The position numbers and the translations under genes were made by a program. Positions 48,266-59,739 of a stretch of 64,000 nucleotides of DNA are shown here, one piece after another. This DNA is from Clarkia xantiana subsp. parviflora (Eukaryota; Streptophyta; Magnoliopsida; Myrtales; Onagraceae). Positions within the stretch are counted from its first letter, which is position 1, and every line of letters begins with the position of its first letter. The stretch is from assembly GCA_036873135.1 (NCBI GenBank), contig JAPTYO010000011.1:15944747-16008746 (forward strand), read 5' to 3'. The notes below the pieces were generated by a model that saw only the letters and a list, made by a program, of their open reading frames with translations, was not told the origin of the DNA and searched no databases.

Positions 48266-49694
48266 CGCCTGCTGCTGCTGCTGCCTACCCTTGTTGGCTT
48301 TGTTAGCTTCATTCTTGTTTGCATTCGCTGCCACTTTGATACGTCGTGCAGACTTAACCCTTTCAAGGTCAATGTGAGCCTTAACCCGTGCTGCCAACTT
48401 TTCGACTGTAGTGACCATATCAAGTGCCATGCTATCCGCCAGGGATGCACCCCAGCGTCCTGAGTTTTTAATGAAAGCCCTTATGATCTCTCCATCAGTG
48501 AAATCAACGTTTATTTCTGCCACATTCTGATTGAAGCGAGTATAGTAACTTTCTAATGTTTCTCGGTCCTCCTGCTTGACATCGTCAATCGCAGTCCAAT
48601 TCTTGTGGAGTTGTCTCTCGCCCAATTCTTGACGCTTTTGGGAGACTGAAGAACCAGTGTGCTGCCGGTCCCATCAGTGTTGTAGAAAATGACAATGCCA
48701 TCAATCTCTCATCACTACTCTGACCCATAAATGATTACTCGTGTTGTTGCACATATTCTATAGGGTCACCCTTTCCATTATACTTCTCAATCTTTGCAGG
48801 GGACACACCTTCTGGGAAACACATGTCTATAAGTTCTTGGACTAGGGGGTGTGATGCATTGTCACTTAGACTGAATAGAGCTTTACTTTTTGACTCCCTC
48901 ATCTTTCTTGCTATTAACTCTTCGATCTCTTCCATTGTCGTGGGAACCCTTGGAGGTTCGGCACTTACCTCATAGTTACCTGAATTTGTACTCTGCCTGG
49001 TAGGGCTGGTAGTGCGGACTTTGCTGATACTGAAACTCATAAGGTGATGAGGGATGTTGTCTCCATTGTTGAGGCATTGGTATGTGCTCAAAGCCTTGTC
49101 TTTCAAATTGCCCCCTGGTGCATGATGTTGAAAATTCTGTGGCGGGGGTGGCATTGTATGTTGTCTTGTACTGTCATGCACTGGCGGCTGTCCATGTGCT
49201 CGAGGTGTTGGTACCTGTTCCCGGGAGAGGTTCAGCGATGGTTGTCTTGCACAAGGGGTTGGAATTTGTCGCGCTACCTCATGGTTAAACGGTTGCCTTG
49301 TCGAGTTGTTGGGATGATGTCCCTCACTTTGAGCTGTCCTTGGAATGTCCCTTGGTGGGGCTTGGTCAGTCGGAGCCACTGGTGGTGGTTCATATCCTCT
49401 AGCTCTCATTGCCTCACGGTATACTATCAATTCATCAATGGTTGACATGAATCCTTGTGCCACTGGAGGTTCACCTTGGGAGAACATCAAATGTCCTGAT
49501 GCGGCGTATGTATGCCTATTGAACATTGACATATCATACGATGGGATTGTGTTGCGAGGCATCCCAAATGGTTGATCTTGTGGCGGCATGCCATAAGGAA
49601 AACGTTGAGTGGGGTTCTTATGGTAAGTCCTCATGGAATGCGAGGTAGCACTAGTCGCAATGTTCTTACTTGGGTGGCGTCGTATTGACGACAT
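48053..49694 (-). pseudogene. Tat-like gag
   Basis: The N-terminal frame (48735-49694) is Pro/Gln-rich and ends FPEGVSPAKIEKYNGKGDP, the usual entry to the retrotransposon gag domain. The next frame (from 48625) continues QEDRETLESYYTRFNQNVAE and TTVEKLAARVKAHIDLE. A break lies between them near 48630-48735. A 107-bp tandem duplication (48052-48158, 48159-48265) shifts the frame again at its C-terminal side. Confidence 0.8.
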
Positions 49695-50000
49695 AGATGC
49701 ATCAGATGATTCTTCTTGTTATACCAGCACCGGAGGTACCTGTTGAGCATTAGGAACTGGTGGTTCCTGTTGCGGCTCTTGGGCGGGTGGTATCTCTTCA
49801 GGAGCGGACATTGGTGGCACTTCCTGATGAACTTGTATAGACGGTTCCACTACAAGCCTCGAACCCCTTGGTACCTTGTTACTTGGACGTCTTGGTGGTC
49901 TCGAACACTCGGGAGTAGATTCGTTACCTACAGAACCACTCGTTGTCATTTCTCTTGTCACTGCCAGGCTTTTAGTTCAGATCACACAGTACGGCTCCAA

Positions 50001-50552
50001 TGAAGGAACGAGCTCGTCCGGGGTCCGATCTTGGCGCCCTAAACGTCGAGTTGTGTTCCTTCTATCTTCCTAGCAATGTCGATCCTTATCCCGTGTCTTG
50101 CCTACCTGCACAAAGGGAATGCCAGAGAGGAGGGGGTGTCTCTGGCGAATCCTCTCTGATTCCTAAGTCAGACCGTAATTCTAAAGAGATAAAATGTAGA
50201 GAGAAGTCAGAGCTCCGGTGTCTCAATCCGATATTAAGTTGTAAATGAAGGAGCTAGGCCCCTATTTATAGAGTTTTAGATCCAGGCACCGGAGGGATCC
50301 ACATTTTGAGTGGGGCCCGCACAGAGATTAGGAGAGTAGTCGGGTATACCCGCGCCCCGTGTATCGATACCCGGGGTCGGGGTCGGGGGCCGACGCGGGA
50401 CGAGTTGGCCTCATTGTTACCGGACAAGTCGGATTGCTCCAGACGAATCCTGGAATAGCGCGTACCCTTGGAAATAAAAGGACTTACCTTGAGGTCGGCG
50501 GGAGCAACCGTGTTTAAGTCTTAGCGATGTCCAATCCAGTGTACATCCATCA
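50001..50552 (-). repeat. 5' LTR of the Tat-like element
   Basis: 552 bp, starting TGAAGGAACGAGCTCG and ending TACATCCATCA, followed directly by the GTAAC duplication. Confidence 0.88.
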
Positions 50553-50837
50553 GTAACCTAGCCAGGGTACGACCCAGTTAATTTCGACCTAGGTACGATT
50601 TCTAATATTTGGGGGTTAAATTGTAAAAATTAAAAGTTAGGAATATAAATTGAAGGACTAAATTGAACAAAATAAAAGTACTTAACGGTCAAACTTAACT
50701 GTTAACTAACAGATGCACCATAAGCCTACAAAATGCAAACATATGACACCAAAAACCTGCAAAATAAAACATAGGACACCAAAAGCCAACATTGGTCAAA
50801 CATACGACACCAAAAGACCCTTTAACCCTAACTTATA

Positions 50838-51357
50838 AACATCACAATGGTTGCCCATACAACCAGTGTCGTACAAGTCTCATATCTTGCAATACACTGT
50901 AGCATCTACCCTTGTTGTTGGTTACATTACAGCCGCTAACTGTGTCTCCAATTTACTATTACTCATAAGGTATGGAAATGTCTAGCCCCCTCCAACACAA
51001 ACACTTCATTGCTTATGCAAAATCCTCTATTCGATCTACTTAAGTACCAAGCAACTTATCTTGAATTCTTGATGATGTCACCACACAATTTTACCCTGCA
51101 ATTTAAATTTAGAAGAAGAAGACATCAATAGTCATAGGATATATACCAAACTTGTTCATTACTCATGCAAAATCCACCATTACCTTTTTAATCTTACATT
51201 ACCACTACTATTAGGGTTGTCTATTTAAATCCATCCAATGCCCACTACATTGTAACTTGACACATACATGATACCAAAAAAAGTTATAGTGGTCTCGGAT
51301 TGATATGTTCATTTCACAAGATGATCCTTTTGGGCCTTCTTTTAAAGTGATTTTTTT
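50838..51357. other. Intergenic, no feature recognised
   Basis: AT-rich sequence between the nested MULE and the foldback pair; only short frames. Confidence 0.4.
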
Positions 51358-51729
51358 ACAAATAAATAAAAGTCTTTCAGGTACCTAAGCTCTCACGTTT
51401 TGACAAAGTGTTACTTGAAAATTATATATAAATATTTTACTTTTGGGTACCTAATAGATGTTTGTTAGCACCAACTTTTAGATGTTTCTATCAAGTATCC
51501 CACTTTTGTTTATTGTTACAGTTTAGTATCTGGCTTTTTTTTAACCCTTAGTAACAAAAACAAGCCACTTAATTACAACAACAAAAAAAATAAGATGCTG
51601 TATACAAACATCCAAAAGATGTTGCAACAACAAGAAAATGCTAGCAGGTACCGAAATTCAAAATATATTTTTCATGTATCAATTTGTCAGAATGTGAAAG
51701 CTCAAGTACCTGAGAGACATTTATTTATC
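51358..51729. mobile_element. Foldback element without clear target duplication
   Basis: The left arm (AAATAAATAAAAGTCTTTCAG, then GTACCTAAGCTCTCACGTT) and the right arm (TGTGAAAGCTCAAGTACC, then TGAGAGACATTTATTTAT) are inverted copies around an AT-rich centre. It abuts the MULE at 51745. Confidence 0.6.
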
Positions 51730-51744
51730 CCTACTTTTTAACAA

Positions 51745-52277
51745 GGGTTAATAACTAAAAAACTGTCCAAGGTTTACCCTATGTTAAAATTAGGTGTCTG
51801 AAGTTTAAAATGTTAAAATGGACTGTCCCAAGTTTCATTTTTGTTAAAATTTGGTGTCTTTGTGCGTCTTTTCATCTTCATTCCATCATTTTCATCAACC
51901 CACCAACCCACTCATAATCCATCACTCTTTACTTTTCACAAAATCGTCAAATTTTACCTAAAAATTGAACATTAAAAAAAAAGTTTCTAAAAGAGTGGTG
52001 TAGAGCCATTTTCCAAGGACAATAGAGCGAGATTTACTTGCCCGGATGTGACCAAATTTTTAGGTGACGGTCCCGGCAAGATGACGAGAAGGGAGTGTGT
52101 ATGAGAGCTCGAATTTGACAGACGGTTTCGTCGGAATTGACTTCTCTAAAGTAATCACACCGAGACACCAAATTTCAACAAAAATGAAACTTGGGACAGT
52201 CCATTTTAACATTTCAAACTTCAGACACCTAATTTTAACATAGTGTAAACCTTGGACAGTTTATTAGTTATTAACCC
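51745..52277. mobile_element. MULE MITE, copy 2
   Basis: A 533-bp element nearly identical to 12239-12771, with its own exact 9-bp target duplication TTTTAACAA (51736-51744, 52278-52286). It lies about 280 bp beyond the PPR stop codon. Confidence 0.94.
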
Positions 52278-52556
52278 TTTTAACAATCAACAAGATGGGA
52301 AATCACAGAAAACTAAAACCAAATACTACTATAAAATCTGAAAGCAAGCATACTCAATAATATAAACACTCACCTCTGGTAGCTGCCACGTAAACTACTG
52401 AGATTCTAGGTTCCAACTTGTTGCTTCCAAATAATCTGCCCTGTAGGAATATCTGCTACTGCTTCAGAAACAGTCTTTCGAGTCAAGTACTAACCAAGCA
52501 AGCATGTAAAGCAGCGGATGCAAATTTTTTTCATCGTAATCAGTAAGGTTATAGTG

Positions 52557-54056
52557 TCATCTGTTGTCTGAGGATCTTAGATTGGCGGTGTGCATCTTTG
52601 CTGACAAGGTCTGAAGAGCTTCATTCTTATTAGCCAATTCCATCAGCACCTTTATTCTTCTGTAAGAGGCATTACTTGGTTTGAACCCTTTTTCCACCAT
52701 CTGCAGGAAACACTTCTCTGCTTCCACCAGTTTCCCCAGATCGCAAAGCAAATTAAACAGCACATCTGAAACCAGTATATAAGACCCAAACCCTTTCTCC
52801 ACCATGTCGTTCCAAAGCCGTAATGCAGGTTCAACCTTCTCCTGTCTCTTGCACAGCCTCATCAGAAACATACAGCTCTGTGTATTTGGAAGACATTCAG
52901 CAACCATCATCCTCTGATACAGATGAAAAGCATTTTCCAAGTCATTTGACCCAGCAAAGACTCTAAAGAACAAGTTGTATGTAGTTGGGTTTGGGTTTAA
53001 ACCTTTTTGCATCATCTCATCCATTAGAGAGAAGGCGTCACCAAGCCTCTTGTCAATACAGTAGTTCCTAATCACAGCATTGTATGCAGCAGCATCTGGG
53101 TAACATCCAAGTTCCTTCATATCTTTCAATACATCCCTAGCTTTATCAGGCTGACCAATCAAACCTAGTCCACCAATTATACTAGTATAAGTGATGATGT
53201 CTGGCATTATATCAGCCTCCTTCATTTCCTCAATCATCTTATACGCTTTGTCCACCTCCCTACATTTACAGTACACATCAATCAAGGAATTATATGAGAC
53301 AAGATCGGGTTTCACATTCATGTCCTTCATTTCCTTGAAAAAGCTCTCAGCTTCATCTGAGGATTTCCATCCTGACAGAAGTATATTGAAAGTCATTATA
53401 TTAGGGCGAAAATCATGCTTCAGACCATGATAAACATTTCTCGCATCAGTCATACTCTTTTCATGGCATAAAGTCCTCAGCAATCCATTGAAGCAAGCAG
53501 TGTCCAACTCGGGAACAAACTTCTTGAACTTTCTAAATGATTCCACAGTTAGCCTAACAGAGCAGACTTTTGCAACTCGGGCTAAAACTACCATAACAGT
53601 CCGGCGTGTGATTATGGACCGATCTTTCCTCCTCATTTCAAGCAAGACATCCCATATCAGATCGAACTTACGGCTCCTACCCAATATATAAAGCATTGTA
53701 TCTAGAGAAAATGAAGTGTGATAAAATCCTCTTTTACCATCAGCATATCTGAACAATTCAAGAGCTTTAATTGGATTTCCATGGCTAAATCTAACCCTTT
53801 TGAGCACTTTATCCATCAGGTCATTAGAGAGCGATATATCTCCCATGCGTAAACACTGCTTGAGATCATCTAAAGAGGTAGAGCTATTCATAATCTTATA
53901 AAGTTTTTCCACATCAGCAGTGAGAAGTCTGTTGTCAGTGGAGAAGCTACACAAGAAGAGCGTTTGAGAAGCTTGCTTTACATGAGATGCATTATGGTAA
54001 TGCATTAGATATATTACTGGTGGAGATCGCCGAGAGAGTGATCGAACAACGAGCAT
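52557..54056 (-). CDS. P-class pentatricopeptide repeat protein
   Basis: An intronless coding exon of 499 residues from the ATG at 54056. The first 45 residues are basic and hydroxylated with few acids (MLVVRSLSRRSPPVIYLMHY), which suits a mitochondrial targeting peptide. About nine 35-residue PPR motifs follow in tandem, for example KPDLVSYNSLIDVYCKCREV, MPDIITYTSIIGGLGLIGQP and YPDAAAYNAVIRNYC. No E, DYW or SMR domain follows, so it is P-class, a group that usually stabilises, splices or aids translation of organelle RNA. The RNA target cannot be read with confidence. No stops or frameshifts are seen. Confidence 0.93.
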   Translation of the reverse strand: MLVVRSLSRRSPPVIYLMHYHNASHVKQASQTLFLCSFSTDNRLLTADVEKLYKIMNSSTSLDDLKQCLRMGDISLSNDLMDKVLKRVRFSHGNPIKALELFRYADGKRGFYHTSFSLDTMLYILGRSRKFDLIWDVLLEMRRKDRSIITRRTVMVVLARVAKVCSVRLTVESFRKFKKFVPELDTACFNGLLRTLCHEKSMTDARNVYHGLKHDFRPNIMTFNILLSGWKSSDEAESFFKEMKDMNVKPDLVSYNSLIDVYCKCREVDKAYKMIEEMKEADIMPDIITYTSIIGGLGLIGQPDKARDVLKDMKELGCYPDAAAYNAVIRNYCIDKRLGDAFSLMDEMMQKGLNPNPTTYNLFFRVFAGSNDLENAFHLYQRMMVAECLPNTQSCMFLMRLCKRQEKVEPALRLWNDMVEKGFGSYILVSDVLFNLLCDLGKLVEAEKCFLQMVEKGFKPSNASYRRIKVLMELANKNEALQTLSAKMHTANLRSSDNR

Positions 54057-54107
54057 AGCTGGATCTTCAACTGGTTCACACAACTCTCGAAATGGAGCAA
54101 TCCACAA

Positions 54108-54950
54108 CTAAATAAATAAATAATAAAAAAAAGACAAAGATCATTGCCACTTGCCAGATTTCTTATCTTGAATAGAAGAGAAACAAAAATACTAAGAGGG
54201 TAGAAGCTAATATGACAAGTAACTAGTTTATTATCCAAATTCCAAACCTAAGGTACTCCATGACATCTTCTGCAGGTGAACCATGGAAAGAAATAAGTTG
54301 AAAAGCAATTCTCATTTCCTCAAAATATATAGTCTCCCATCCCTCTCTAAATGGTATACATAGTTTAAGAATCAGAGATGTGACCATTTCCAACAACTCG
54401 CTAAGTTGGTAGATTTTTCTCAACACTGACTCCTATTTGAATCTTATTTATTCTCAAAGTTGATGAGTATATGAAAAGGCAAATGTAGAAACTGCTGTCT
54501 ACTGAAAATATTTATTTTAGGACATCTCCAACAACCACCTTCGGCTCCTCCTCATCTTATCGTTTACATCCAAAGCTGAAAAGTTCCAAAGCAGACTAGA
54601 GGACAGATTACAAACGGCACTTTCTAATGTAGCTTAGCAATAATTGGACAGAAGATGCAATCATATGAATTGGAAAAGAAATACCAACACTAAGAAAAGA
54701 GAAAAGTCACCTGTGTGATTTCTCCTACAGAAACTGCGGCAACGACCCTGAGAGAAGACCAGCGATACTACACACCTCGCAGGAGACTTGGCAGTAAGTA
54801 TGGCGGCTGGAACGACAATGATGATACCGGGGAGTAGGAAAGGCGTATGCCGTATAGTATTGGTAATGGAGTCGTGGAACAGAGACGTTCGTTCAGTCAA
54901 GTACAATCAGGGTTTTAGGGGGATAGAAAGAAATTCAATGGGAAGAGAAG
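54108..54950 (-). promoter_or_regulatory. PPR gene leader intron and 5' UTR exon
   Basis: A leader intron fits 54108-54710 (donor CACAG/GTGACT, acceptor TTATTTAG). The leader exon runs from 54711 to about 54950 and includes CCTAAAACCCTG, a telo-box-like word common in plant housekeeping promoters and leaders. Confidence 0.5.
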
Positions 54951-55101
54951 AGAAGGGTAAACCGTAAAAGGAGTGTTATCAGAACCGGATCGGGAACCGA
55001 ACCGGCCTAGACACCGATTTACGGTTCTCCGGTTCGAACCGGCCTAACCCGGTCTGGCCGGAAAGAGCAGCAGCAGCAATAGAGACGTTCGTTCAGTCAA
55101 G

Positions 55102-55215
55102 TACAAACACGGACATGGGCCGAATTAACAACAACAATTCAACAAAAAAAAACTAGGCTCAAAACAAGCACACAAGCAAACAGCTTGATAAACCCATATA
55201 ATATGGGCTTCAATA
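55102..55215 (-). repeat. Truncated Copia 3' LTR
   Basis: It matches 60186-60297 of the 5' LTR (ACAAACACGGACATGGGCCG to GGGCTTCAATA); the rest is lost. Confidence 0.85.
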
Positions 55216-55222
55216 CTCCCCA

Positions 55223-56935
55223 TCAAGCTGATTGCACTTCAACTCCCAATTCAGCCTCTAACCCCCCCTGTTTCCTGAAGACATTCAACATACCAAGCTT
55301 ATTAGATAGCAAAAAATGTTGTTGCTTAGGCAATATCTTGGTAAAAATGTCAGCAAGCTGACTGTCTGTCCTGATGTGCCCAAGCTGTACAACACCCTGC
55401 AATAACTTATCTCTAATAAGATGGCAGTCTATCTCAATATGTTTAGTACGTTCATGAAACACAGGGTTAGTAGCAATTTTTACTGCAGCCTCATTGTCAC
55501 AGTAAATCATAGTAGGAGCTTTCTGGCCAAAACCTAACTCAGAAAACAGACCCCTCAACCAAATGATCTCCTTTAACAGATCTGCGATACTCCTATACTC
55601 AGATTCTGCAGAGCTCTTAGAAACAGTATCATGTTTCTTAACCTTCCATGATATTACAGAATTACCCAACATAACACAGTAACCAGATATGGACCTTCTT
55701 GTTTCAATACAAGTTGCCCAATCTGAATCACAATATCCAACAAAATCAGTAGCAGATTCAGAACTCAATAATATACCTTTTCCAGGTTCTAACTTAACAT
55801 ACCTCACAACCCTTAAAATAGCTTCCCAATGGGATTGATTTGGATCCTGCATATATTGACTTAAATGTCTCACAGCAAAAGAAATATCAGGTCGAGTAAT
55901 AGTCAAATAGAGCAGTTTCCCTATCAGCTTTCTATAGCTAGTAGCATCATTTAAGGGAGGATCATCTTGATTGACTTGCAAATGCTTATCATAAAAACGA
56001 CTAGTCAGCTTTGCATTCAACTCCATAGGAGTTTTAGCCACTCTGCCACCAGCTAAACCAACAGAAGAGATAAGTTCTAAAGCATATTTCCTCTGACACA
56101 TCAAAATGCCTTTATCAGATCTGATGATTTCTATGCCAAGAAAATATTTCATTTCACTCAAATCCTTGATTTTAAAACTAGATTCCAAAACAGTTTTAAG
56201 CTCATCAATAAATTCATGACTATTCCCAGTAATCATAAGATCATCAACATAGACCAGTAAAATAACCAACTTTTCACCAACAGACTTTGTAAAAAGAGAA
56301 TAGTCATGCCTGGATTGACTGTAACCTGCTTTGACAAGGGAGTCAGAAAGTTTTAGATTCCACTGTCTACTAGCATGTTTTAAACCATAAAGTGATTTGC
56401 GCAGTCGACAAACCAATCCCTGACCCCCCTGACTAGCAAATCCATCAGGTAAACTCATATATACCTCCTCATTTAAATCACCTTGTAAAAAAACATTGAA
56501 AACAACCATCTGATAAAGGGGCCAGTTATGTATAGATGCAAGGGATAAAATAGCACGAATAGTATTCATTTTAACCACGGGTGAAAATGTTTCAAAATAA
56601 TCAATCCCATGTTTTTGTTTAAAACCCTTAGCAACCAACCTAGCCTTATATCTTTCTAATGTGCCATCAGACCTAAACTTCAGTTTCTAAACCCATTTAC
56701 AGCCAATAGGGACCTTACCTTTAGGCAACTGAACTACATCCCAAGTTCCATTTTCTTGCAGGGCTGTGACCTCTTCATTCATTGCCTGCACCCAATTAGG
56801 ATCTAAGGAAGCCTCCTTATAAGAATCTGGTTCAACCAATCTTGAGAAAGATGTTAGAAAACATTTATAATCATGAGACAATCTATCATAAGAGATATAA
56901 TTCCCAATAGGGTGAGAAGTAGTGGATCCTCCCAT
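55223..56935 (-). pseudogene. Copia reverse transcriptase and RNase H
   Basis: The frame 55223-56638 reads MVAKGFKQKHGIDYFETFSP, FLQGDLNEEVYMSLPDGF, the catalytic YVDDLMITGNS, then RNase H DWATCIETRRSISGY, KSSAESEYRSIADLLKEI and HIRTDSQLADIFTK. The start of the domain (56687-56935, ending VPIGCKWV) is cut off by a stop just after CKWV. Apart from that the catalytic residues are intact. Confidence 0.92.
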
Positions 56936-57183
56936 AATGTAATCACTAGACTAAATTGGGGGTTTCACTGTTCTACCTGTTCTAGTAACCTGCATATTAG
57001 GAACAACTGGGGCAGCATCAGAGTTAATAGGCTCTGACTCATCATCTGCTTGAACAGGGGATCTTACAGAATCAACAGAATCATCTGAATTGGAACTATC
57101 AAGTAAATTGATGGAGTCAATCTGATGAACATCATCATTAGAAGAAGAGGGATTGTTACTGTGATCAAAAACTTCAGAATCAT

Positions 57184-58285
57184 TTAATAAGAAAAATCAT
57201 CATCATTAGAAATATGATCACTTGCAGAAGCATCAAACCTAGGCATCTGATCAGCTTGCTGTTTGGCAAAAGGGTATATGTTTTCCTTAAAAACAACATC
57301 TCTACTAACAAAAAATCTTTGAGCAACCAAGTCATAAAGTCTATACCATTTTTGAAACTCTGAATAACCCATCAAAACAGAAGGGATAGCCCTACTAGCA
57401 AACTTATCAGTCACCAATAGGTTTTTTTGCATAACAAAGGCAACAAAAAACCCTCAAATGAGAAACATTAGGGACCTTTCCAGACAAAACTTCTATTGGA
57501 CTCTTCCCTTTTAAAACTTTAGTGGGCATGAGATTAATCAGGTAGCAAGAATTTAAAACACACTCACCCCAAAAATGAGCAGGTATGGAGGCCTGCAATT
57601 TAATTGCCCTGGCAACCTCAAGAAGATGTCTATGTTTTCTTTCAACCCGACCATTTTGTTGGGGTGTGTAAGCACAAGAACTTTGGTGAAGGATTCCTTT
57701 TTGTTTGAAAAAATCTTTCAAATTGTCATTGAAGAATTCCCCACCATTATCAGTTCGAAAACACTTGATGCATTTTTCAAACTGATTTTCAATCAAGGTA
57801 ACAAAAGATTTGATAATCATAAGAACATCTGATTTAAACTGCATCAAATGTATCCAACACACCCTAGAATGATCATCCACAAAGGTCAGGAAAAATCTTT
57901 TCTCATCATAAGTAGGAGTTTTATAAGGTCCCCAAACATCATAATGGACCAAATCAAAAACAGAAGCAGCTCTGGAATCAGAATTGGGGAAACTATTTCT
58001 TATTATTTTTGCTTTGGGACAAACATTACAATCATCCAATGTAACAGACTTATTCTTTGGCAAATTCAAACTACTGATGTGCTGCAAGGTCTGAAGTGGT
58101 ATATGACCAAAACGTTGATGCCATAAAGACATCTTATTTACAGAAAAAGCATGAGGATCCAAGACAGGAATTTTTAAACTGTTCTTTAGAAAGTATAAAC
58201 CTGAGTCCTCATTTCCACTCACCAAGGCCCTCCCACTTGAGAGGTCCTGTAATGTAAAAAAGTTTGAATAAAACAAGCAACACAT
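57184..58285 (-). pseudogene. Copia GAG-pre-integrase and integrase
   Basis: GAG-pre-integrase (LWHQRFGHIPLQTLQHI) is followed by the integrase core FRTDNGGEFFND and the Glu-bearing YTPQQNGRVERKHRHLLE. A frameshift near 57420, at a run of T in GGTTTTTTTGC, separates HLRVFCCLCYAKK from FASRAIPSVLMGYSEFQKWY. Another frameshift with stops lies in the acidic linker at 56940-57190. Confidence 0.9.
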
Positions 58286-59739
58286 TGTAAGTCTGTTGTT
58301 AGTTTAGATACTGAGAGAAGATTAAAGTTAAAATCTGGGATATAGAGAACATTTTCTAATTTTCTCTCAGTATTCAGAAGATAATTCCCAATGCCATAAA
58401 CATAAGAAAAGTTTCCATTTGGCAAACTGACTTTTGTTCCAGAGAGTTCTTTAAAATCAGTCAACCAATCTTTTCTAAAAGTCATGTGATTGGTTGCACC
58501 AGTGTCAAGGATCCAGGCATCTTTAATGTAAGCAGAATTAACAGATAAAGATATACCTGCTGTGTTGGCCCTCAATTCATTGGCACTTGTAGCAGCTGCA
58601 GGGGTTGCAGTCCTTCCAAGATGACCAATGTTAGAAATGAGCTGCTCAAACTGCTGTGGGGTGAAGGCAATCATCCCCTCATGAGTAGAGGATTCATGAG
58701 AAGAACCAGTTGGAAGAGCTGCCCCATCACTATTTCCACTGGTGGCTGAATTAGCCTTAGGACCACCCCCACCCTTAGCTTTAGGTTGCTCCTTTAGTTT
58801 GAAACAATTATCCTTTACATGCCCCTTCTTCTTGCAAAATTCACATCCCCTTGCGTAACATCTATCCACCAAATGCCCTTTCTTATGACAGAATGAGCAT
58901 TCCAAGTTTTGATTTAGCCTTGGTTTATCAAAATTGCCAGCAAGATTCACAGAGGAGGAATCAACAGAAGCAGCAATGGTTGAGGAGAAATTTATCTGAC
59001 TTTCCTCTTGAATAAGAAGGTTATAAGCCTGATTTAAACTAGGCAGAGGATCCCAAAGCAACAGATTGCTTCTGATTGAAGAATAACCATCATTAAGCCC
59101 CATAAGAAATTAAAATAGCCTAAGGTTCTCTTTATGAATGACATGTTTCTGAAAAAGCTCGTGATCAATATAAGGGAGCCCACACACAGCATCAAACTCT
59201 GCCCAAAGAACCCTCAATTTGGTGAAGAACACAGAAATCGAATCCAGACCCTGCCTAGTCAAAATTATGTCACGATGGAGCTGGTAAGTTCTGGATCCGT
59301 TCTGCTTATCAAATCTTTGTTTTAGATCTTTCCAAGCAACGAAGGAACTATCAGTGTACATGATTGTCCTCCCAATCTCCTTAGAAACTGAATTCATAAT
59401 CCAGCCAAAAACAACAGCGTCACACTGATCCCACAGTTCATCAAGAGGAGACGAATAACTTTCCCTAAGGCAAGTACCAGTAACAAAGCCATGTTTGTTC
59501 CTACCAACTAGGGCAAATCTCAAAGCACGACTCCACATTGGATAATCATCAATGCATGTAAGAATATGGGGACTAGTATACGAACCAGGATGATCGCTTG
59601 AGTGGAGATAAAGTGGATACCTGGAATCGATCTTGATAATAGCAGTAGAGCCCCCGGCTTTGGTTGCATGTGGATCTGCCATCTTCGAATCGGGGTCTCC
59701 TGTCTTCGAGTCATAGTTCTCCTCCTCCATCTTCGACAT
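58219..59739 (-). pseudogene. Copia gag and protease
   Basis: The gag start (59739) shows RYPLYLHSSDHPGSY, the Copia-like N-terminal type, and a UBN2-like core. One in-frame TAA near 59107 interrupts it (ENLRLF*FLMG). The zinc knuckle CSFCHKKGHLVDRC and a second Cys/His cluster follow, then the protease active site WILDTGATNHMT. The frame shifts near 58260 into GAG-pre-integrase. Confidence 0.9.

Larger units (their letters stand above)
38032..50552 (-). mobile_element. 12.5-kb non-autonomous Tat-like Gypsy element
   Basis: LTRs lie at 38032-38689 and 50001-50552 with an exact 5-bp target duplication GTAAC (38027-38031, 50553-50557). Gag and an aspartic protease read on the minus strand from the right LTR. 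Reverse transcriptase, RNase H and integrase are absent. An antisense gene occupies the plus strand near the 3' LTR, the arrangement known in Tat-lineage elements. The tract next to the left LTR (minus CTCGGAGGCAAA) is the polypurine tract. The primer-binding site candidate is minus TGGAGCCGTACTGTGTG, whose tRNA I cannot name. A MULE (45180-45995) has inserted inside. Confidence 0.88.
36870..50828. mobile_element. MULE MITE split by nested insertions
   Basis: The left arm GGGTTAAAAAGTCATTTGGTG (36870 on) and the right arm ending GACCCTTTAACCC (50828) are inverted copies over about 280 bp (GCATCTGTTAGT, AACTTTTAATTTTTACAATTT, GGGTCCGACCCA). Flanks read TAACTTAATA and TAACTTATA, a 9-bp duplication with one extra base. 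Once the hAT (37170-37947) and the LTR element (38032-50552) are removed, the original MULE is only about 0.65 kb. Confidence 0.82.

Noticed and set aside
49044..49445. Plus-strand open frame of 133 codons
   Set aside because: Antisense to gag with no domain match; a shadow frame.
36870..50828. A 14-kb autonomous MULE carrying many genes
   Set aside because: The interior is explained by a hAT and an LTR element with their own target duplications; the MULE itself is about 0.65 kb without transposase.
54661..54906. Minus-strand frame of 81 codons upstream of the PPR gene
   Set aside because: It starts at TTG rather than ATG and falls in the inferred leader exon; no domain.
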